Source: Xiashengella succiniciproducens | Lineage (GTDB): Bacteria > Bacteroidota > Bacteroidia > Bacteroidales > Marinilabiliaceae | Length of the DNA stretch: 64,000 nt | Reading direction: 5' to 3' | Assembly (NCBI RefSeq): GCF_023674465.1 | Contig: NZ_CP098400.1 | Location: 620,001 to 684,000, forward strand | In this document: positions 59,738 through 64,000 of the stretch, in pieces | Layout: the number at the start of each line of letters is the position of its first letter | Position numbering within the stretch: the first letter of the stretch is position 1 | Notes under the pieces: generated by a model | Told to the model about the DNA's origin: nothing | Seen by the model: only the letters and a program-made list of their open reading frames with translations | Databases searched by the model: none | Made by a program: the position numbers and the translations under genes

Positions 59738-60579
59738 GAGTTGCCGTAATAATAGACAATAATCCGCACCCTTCGCAAGATCTCCTTACCGAACACGGAT
59801 TAAGTATTTACTTTGAAGCTGATGGCTTCAAATGGCTTGTTGATGTTGGGGGTTCAGCACAATTTTACACCAATGCTGTAAGTATGGGGATCAATGTTGA
59901 GGATGTTGATTTTCTTGTTTTATCACACGGGCATTTTGACCACACAGGCGGATTGGAACAATTTATTAAAGTGAATAAGAAGGCGCAAATTATCATATCA
60001 GCACAAATATTGGGTAAAACATTCTACTCTTACCGACTACAAGCAAAACGAGATATTAGTATAAATCATTCAGTTGTGAACCAGCATATCAATCGGTTTA
60101 TCGTTGCCGATGGTAATATGAGAATTAGTACAAATGTCGGTTTAGTTTGTGAAATCCCCATAATCTATACAACGCCTAAAGCAAACAATAAGCTGTTCAT
60201 TGTAGATTCGGATGGCGAGCAGCCGGACGGATTTAAACATGAAGTTGCTTTAGCCGTGAATACGGCTGAGGGTATTGTTGTCTTTTCGGGTTGTTCCCAT
60301 AATGGTGTTTTGAATATCCTCGAAGCTTGCTCTATTTACTTTAACCAACCTCAAATCATAGCCTGTATCGGTGGAACTCATTTAATTGACAGCGATGCAA
60401 TTAATAAGTTTGAAACTGAATCAGAGATTAACGAAATCGGCAAAACAATTGTTAGTAGTTATCCCAATATGCAATTAATCACTGGTCATTGCACTGGAAT
60501 AAATGTACAAAGCCAGTTATCGAAAATCTTAGGTGTTAATTTTAAGTCTTTTCATAGTGGCACTTACTTATCATTTTAG
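59734..60579 (+). CDS. MBL-fold metal-dependent hydrolase
   Basis: 281 residues of the metallo-beta-lactamase fold. The metal site HxHxDH is seen as LSHGHFDHTGGL (His65, His67, Asp69, His70), with further ligands in SGCSHNGVLNI and the final LITGHCTG. The closest general group is the ribofuranosyl-aminobenzene phosphate synthase-type MBL proteins, but the substrate is not known. It overlaps the small upstream gene by 4 bp and is the last gene of the cluster before the insertion element. Confidence 0.88.
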   Translation: MRVAVIIDNNPHPSQDLLTEHGLSIYFEADGFKWLVDVGGSAQFYTNAVSMGINVEDVDFLVLSHGHFDHTGGLEQFIKVNKKAQIIISAQILGKTFYSYRLQAKRDISINHSVVNQHINRFIVADGNMRISTNVGLVCEIPIIYTTPKANNKLFIVDSDGEQPDGFKHEVALAVNTAEGIVVFSGCSHNGVLNILEACSIYFNQPQIIACIGGTHLIDSDAINKFETESEINEIGKTIVSSYPNMQLITGHCTGINVQSQLSKILGVNFKSFHSGTYLSF

Positions 60580-60661
60580 AAATGGATCTCTTCACAGTAT
60601 CAGATAAAGAATCCATATATTGAGATTCTGTAATTAATGCAAGCTCTTTTGATAACTGGAT

Positions 60662-60703
60662 ATTCCGGTGATATTGACCCCTCATTCCGGTGATACTGAC
60701 CCC
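60662..60703. repeat. Left-end terminal repeats of the IS21 element
   Basis: Two tandem 20-bp copies, ATTCCGGTGATATTGACCCC and ATTCCGGTGATACTGACCCC, 22 bp apart. They are probable transposase binding sites. Confidence 0.88.
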
Positions 60704-60743
60704 TCACTGGTAGAGGTTCAAAGAACGTGATAGACTGACAATA

Positions 60744-62171
60744 TTACCGTTTTTTTCTTAAACTTTCTCCATTGAGCTCGATACGATATGCAGTATGAAC
60801 TAATCGGTCCAGGATAGCATCTGCTATTGTATCATCTCCAATGATATCATACCAGTTAACTACTGGAAGTTGACTGGTAATAATCAAGGAGTTTCGAGCA
60901 TGTCTGTCTTCTATAATTTCCATGATATCCATACGTTGCTGTTGGTCTAATCTGGTTAGTCCAAAGTCATCTATAATAAGTAAATCTGTTTTGGATAACT
61001 TTGTAAACATCTTATGGATAGAGCCTTCAAGTCTGGCCATTTTTGTTCTCATCAGCAGCTTCTGTAAGTTGTAGTAAGCTACCTTTTTACCCTGCATACA
61101 AGCTTGTTGTCCTAAGGCCGACGCAAGGAAGCTTTTCCCACAACCCGAAGCCCCTGTGATTAAAACAGACTCGCCATTTTCCATGTATGCTCCAGTGGCA
61201 AGCGTTGCTAACATTTCTTTATCTACCCCTCGGGCAGCATCAATGTAAATTTCTTCTATTGTTGCTTGATAGCGGAAGCCCGCATTCTTTTTAAGTCGTT
61301 CGAACCGATTGTTCTTACGACTTTGATACTCATTCTGTAATAAAAGTTTTAGTCCTTCAGATAGGCTTAGTTCATGATGTTTTCGTGTTTCAAGCAGAGC
61401 CTTGTCTTTGGGACTTCTTACCCTTGCCGGAACAATGGTTGTTCCATAGTGATTAGCCAAGTCATCAAGTGCCACATTGAGTTCCGGTTCATAGCGATCT
61501 GACTTTATTACAGCTGACTTTAAGTTGTCAGGGACAATGGCTCTTGGAACTCCTCCAAGATAGGACAGGCAGCAAGATATGGCATAAATAAAATCCTCAA
61601 CTCCTTGCGTTTTTACAGCCATTGCAAAGGCATAATCGGAGTATGGAAGGCATGCTACAAAAACCTGACACTTAATAATCTCTCCGGTTTGTATATCGAC
61701 ATATGATAGCTGCTTACCAGCAAAATCAATGAAGAGCTTGTCTGAAGGTTCATGATGTAATACGGCAGTAGGTTTGGATGCCTTTTGATGCTGATGCAGA
61801 TGATAACAAAACTGTGAGAAGCTGTAACCGTTAGGGTTGGATTCTTTGTATTCTTCCCAAAGGATTAGCCTGGTTACCCCATTGCGCTTAAGCTCTTGGA
61901 CATAATAATCCATCTGCTTTTTTAGAAACTCGTAGCGATGTTCCTTATATGAAGGATTACCCAGAAGAAATTTGCTCTCAAGAACAGGATCGTCAAACTC
62001 TAGCAAATCATCGATATTATATCCTGATGATCCATACTTATGAAGATAAGACTTCACAGTATTCTTGCTAATGCCCAGAATGCGAGCAATCTCTTTCTTT
62101 GCTTTACCTTGTTGGTGTAGCCGAAGTAACTGTTTTATCTGACTCATTGGTCTGGTTTTTCCTGCCATCAC
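60744..62171 (-). CDS. IstA-IstB fusion of an IS21 element (deletion product)
   Basis: 475 residues in one open frame. Residues 1-261 are IstA transposase: a helix-turn-helix at about 12-45 and the DDE residues Asp149 (FIDFAGK), Asp215 (VPDNLKS), and Glu261 (PKDKALLE). From about 262 the chain becomes IstB: HHELSLSEGLKLLLQNEYQSRKNNR, Walker A GASGCGKS (340-347), Walker B LLIIDD (397-402), and the C-terminal ADAILDRLVHTAYRIELNGES. IstA normally has about 500 residues and IstB about 250, so the IstA C-terminal half and the first part of IstB are missing. It is probably inactive as a normal transposase, though all catalytic residues of both remain. Confidence 0.9.
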   Translation of the reverse strand: MMAGKTRPMSQIKQLLRLHQQGKAKKEIARILGISKNTVKSYLHKYGSSGYNIDDLLEFDDPVLESKFLLGNPSYKEHRYEFLKKQMDYYVQELKRNGVTRLILWEEYKESNPNGYSFSQFCYHLHQHQKASKPTAVLHHEPSDKLFIDFAGKQLSYVDIQTGEIIKCQVFVACLPYSDYAFAMAVKTQGVEDFIYAISCCLSYLGGVPRAIVPDNLKSAVIKSDRYEPELNVALDDLANHYGTTIVPARVRSPKDKALLETRKHHELSLSEGLKLLLQNEYQSRKNNRFERLKKNAGFRYQATIEEIYIDAARGVDKEMLATLATGAYMENGESVLITGASGCGKSFLASALGQQACMQGKKVAYYNLQKLLMRTKMARLEGSIHKMFTKLSKTDLLIIDDFGLTRLDQQQRMDIMEIIEDRHARNSLIITSQLPVVNWYDIIGDDTIADAILDRLVHTAYRIELNGESLRKKR

Positions 62172-62238
62172 AAGACTTTTTAGTGGATAGTTCCACTAAG
62201 GAAACCAAAACCAGTGAATTTGATATGATTATCATAAA

Positions 62239-62405
62239 GGGGGTCAACATGCTCCGGAATTTGGTGGTCGCCGAAGACGATGATTGCCCAACGTGATTTT
62301 GCAATCTTTAATATTGGGGGTCAGCATCTGCCGGAATGACAGAAAAACACTGTATTTATTTTACTCGGTTTTTCTCCGGAACTAGGGGGTCAACATGCTC
62401 AGGAT
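62239..62405. repeat. Right-end terminal repeats of the IS21 element
   Basis: Three inverted copies of the left-end motif: GGGGGTCAACATGCTCCGGAAT-type at 62239-62260, 62316-62337 and 62385-62405. They are more diverged and more widely spaced than the left copies. They fill most of the 240 bp between the fused gene and the element end. Confidence 0.83.
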
Positions 62406-62570
62406 TATCCAGGGGGTTTGGAACTTTTCCTTGTCAACCCGTTATAAAGCTACCAAAAAGCGAAAAACTTTCCAAATTCATTATCAGCCCAAATAAAATA
62501 AACACGCTGTTGTGCACTGGCGTTAAATTCTTCGTCGTTTTAATGTCTTTATTCGGTGCGTTTGGAAAAG

Positions 62571-62630
62571 ACACACTCTTTGCCAAGTTTAGGATTGTGG
62601 GGCGGCAAATGCGACTTGGCAATGTGTGTG
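62571..62630. repeat. Long imperfect hairpin after the restriction enzyme gene
   Basis: CACAC-TCT-TTGCCAAGT (from 62572) pairs with ACTTGGCAA-TGT-GTGTG (62614-62630) around a 25-nt loop. It lies 16 bp past the stop of the restriction gene. It may act as a terminator (weak T-run on the minus strand) or be part of a recombination site such as a cassette attC; neither is proven. The rest of 62412-62645 shows no gene. Confidence 0.6.
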
Positions 62631-62645
62631 GCTGTGCTGTAGAAC

Positions 62646-63704
62646 TTACTTTAACTTTTTGTTGAGCATTTCTTTAATATTCAAATGTTTTGCATCTGAA
62701 ATCTTTTTTGAATTTTCATCAACTAGTTTTATCCAGTCAGTCACTTTTTCGTTTTCTGTTGTTTTTATACCCCAATACTCAGATAATTCAGACGGAGAAG
62801 TAAGTGCTAACGTTTCAATAATCGAGTCAAAGTTTTTAAATAAGTTTACCAATACTCTAGGAACACTATTGTAAACAATTTCCCCAATCATAATTTGCCC
62901 TTTTCCCGTTGCTGTAAACAAATCGCGAATATTTGGGCAAACAATAGCTTCACTTGTGACTAGCCAAATAGAAAACCTCCCAAATTTATCACTGCGATTG
63001 CTAAATAGTTCAGGAAAGTAAACCATTGCTTTGTTCTTAATGTCCTGTTTTTCAATAATCGATAGGTTGTTCCAGACTTTAATAACTAAGTTACTTGATT
63101 TTGCATTTTCTTGGTCAATCCACCATAAATCTTCCCCTGGTTTAAGTTTGCTCTTATAGTATTCAACTATTGGCTTTATCGGATTTTTGTTTTTCCTTAA
63201 TGTGTCGTAAGGTGCTTTTATTTTGTCAAAAATAGTTTTTCCTTTTTCAAGGTTCATGTCTATCAGGTAGCGTGGCGAGTGAGTAACAACCACTTCAGAT
63301 AAACATTCTTCATATGGACGACACCTGAATTCTATTGGACTTGCTAGTTTTGCGAAGAGCATAAAGATTCTTTCAACATCATCAACTCGTGTTGTTTCAA
63401 GAACACTATTTCCAGTTGTTTTCCAATGGTTTTGCGTAGTTGTTTTAACTTCAACACCGTAATATTTTTTTGCAATAATATCAGGGAATCTCTGACCTCC
63501 AATAAGTTCAATAGAATTTTCAAAGGGCGAACCAACTGCTAAATCTGTCATAACATCTTTAACCAATGGCTCTAACTTGTTGCCTGTAAGTGCAGAAATT
63601 GACTTGGCAGATTTCTTGGCTTGGTTGTTTAGTTCTTCAATGGTTGAGTTTAGTAGAAAGTCGAATTCCTTTCTGTTGGGTTCTGGGTTTGCTGAGATAA
63701 TCAT
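62646..63704 (-). CDS. Type II restriction endonuclease, PD-(D/E)xK type
   Basis: 352 residues. The nuclease core is RFPDIIAKKYYGVEVKTTTQ: Asp75, Glu85, and Lys87, with a helix carrying Glu45 (NKLEPLVKD) before it. The rest is alpha/beta without a known named family. It begins 3 bp after the stop of a C5-cytosine methyltransferase on the same strand, the normal arrangement of a type II pair. The recognition site cannot be read from the sequence. AT-rich relative to the housekeeping genes, consistent with transfer. Confidence 0.87.
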   Translation of the reverse strand: MIISANPEPNRKEFDFLLNSTIEELNNQAKKSAKSISALTGNKLEPLVKDVMTDLAVGSPFENSIELIGGQRFPDIIAKKYYGVEVKTTTQNHWKTTGNSVLETTRVDDVERIFMLFAKLASPIEFRCRPYEECLSEVVVTHSPRYLIDMNLEKGKTIFDKIKAPYDTLRKNKNPIKPIVEYYKSKLKPGEDLWWIDQENAKSSNLVIKVWNNLSIIEKQDIKNKAMVYFPELFSNRSDKFGRFSIWLVTSEAIVCPNIRDLFTATGKGQIMIGEIVYNSVPRVLVNLFKNFDSIIETLALTSPSELSEYWGIKTTENEKVTDWIKLVDENSKKISDAKHLNIKEMLNKKLK

Positions 63705-63707
63705 CGC

Positions 63708-64000
63708 TTACTTTTTAAAATATAGATTCCAAATATCCTCAATTCGTTTTGCTAAATTATAGGCAAGTAGGGGTGGTACTGCATTGCCAATAATTTTGTA
63801 TGCTTGAGAAGGACTTACTAAAAATGAACCTTTTCTTCCATAACTTTTTTCAATCACAAATTCATAATCAGGAGGGAATGTTTGTATTAGTGCGCATTCT
63901 CGAACAGTAAGTCGCCTTTCTTTTAATCCCTTTTTCAACTCTTCATCAATTTTGCCTCCGTTTTCAGCGGATAGTCTTCTAAACTCAATATTCCCGTGAT
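63708..64000 (-). CDS. C5-cytosine DNA methyltransferase, C-terminal part
   Basis: About 97 residues; the gene runs off the right edge of the window. Motif [22 protein letters not shown] and motif [23 protein letters not shown] are present, and the upstream [15 protein letters not shown] is in the same frame. The catalytic PCQ motif lies outside. It should protect the host against the downstream restriction enzyme and is translated first. Confidence 0.92.
   Translation of the reverse strand, partial: HGNIEFRRLSAENGGKIDEELKKGLKERRLTVRECALIQTFPPDYEFVIEKSYGRKGSFLVSPSQAYKIIGNAVPPLLAYNLAKRIEDIWNLYFKK

Larger units (their letters stand above)
60657..62411 (-). mobile_element. IS21-family element with internal deletion
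   Basis: The two ends read TGGATA and TATCCA inward as an imperfect inverted repeat. Short repeats of the form ATTCCGG-N-TTGACCCC lie inside both ends: two copies at the left (60662-60681, 60684-60703) and three at the right (62239-62260, 62316-62337, 62385-62405). The length is about 1.75 kb, below the 2.4-2.6 kb usual for the family. No target duplication is evident at the flanks. One gene, a fused istA-istB, fills the middle. Confidence 0.82.

Noticed and set aside
60657-60703. CRISPR-like array from the tandem ATTCCGG repeats
   Set aside because: Only two copies with a 2-bp gap, matched by inverted copies at the other end of a transposase gene; these are IS21 end repeats. No CRISPR array was seen anywhere in the window.
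62336-62665. A 109-codon plus-strand frame across the IS end and hairpin
   Set aside because: It spans the element boundary, the hairpin and the end of the restriction gene, with no recognisable domain.

Overview
The window reads as a chromosomal segment of a member of the Bacteroidota, probably near the Marinilabiliales/Bacteroidales. The evidence is: repeated promoters of the Bacteroidota type (TTG, 18-22 nt, TAnnTTTG) ahead of rRNA, tRNA and housekeeping genes; few Shine-Dalgarno sequences; a 16S 3' end reading GGCTGGAATACCTCC; and typical Bacteroidota families (DUF4870, two-component-regulator-type propellers with a Y_Y_Y domain, a TPR protein with TamB and TamA). The placement below phylum is a reading of the 16S text, not a computed phylogeny.

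Bases 1-7000 hold der (cut by the window start) and era on the minus strand, then a complete rRNA operon with two tandem promoters, 16S, one tRNA-Ala, 23S, 5S and a terminator. Both processing stalks that bracket 16S and 23S can be drawn from the flanking sequence. Bases 7500-10800 hold a secreted unknown, ilvA and fabD.

Bases 10950-29106 are one long translation super-operon: rpsL-rpsG-fusA, then the S10, spc and alpha blocks with secY, map, infA, rpmJ and rpoA, ending at a hairpin terminator after rplQ. The rpsL-rpsG spacer carries short 16S-like pieces that suggest autogenous control by S7. eno and a citrate synthase of the eukaryotic/mitochondrial type follow.

Bases 32100-55540 carry signalling and envelope genes: a propeller sensor with a PP2C/SpoIIE phosphatase output, a hybrid histidine kinase with a degenerate ATP-binding domain, ettA, a receiver-adenylate cyclase, a DUF4870 membrane protein, a nitroreductase with a 57-residue winged-helix partner, hisS, an ECF sigma operon with a Spy-like protein, ychF, and a TPR-tamB-tamA operon.

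From about 55.8 kb the character changes. Two divergent tRNA-Lys genes (UUU and CUU) are followed by an accessory stretch: a broken TauE/SafE gene, a GH43-type glycosidase, a truncated acyl-CoA thioesterase, a five-gene cluster (DUF134 regulator, two NifX-type proteins, a small GPMTGR protein, an MBL-fold hydrolase) resembling part of the Desulfovibrio orange-protein metal-cluster system, an IS21 element whose istA and istB are fused by an internal deletion, and a type II restriction-modification pair cut by the window end. The strongest candidates for something not well described are the metal-cofactor cluster with its paired palindromic operators, the IstA-IstB fusion, and the S7 leader mimic.
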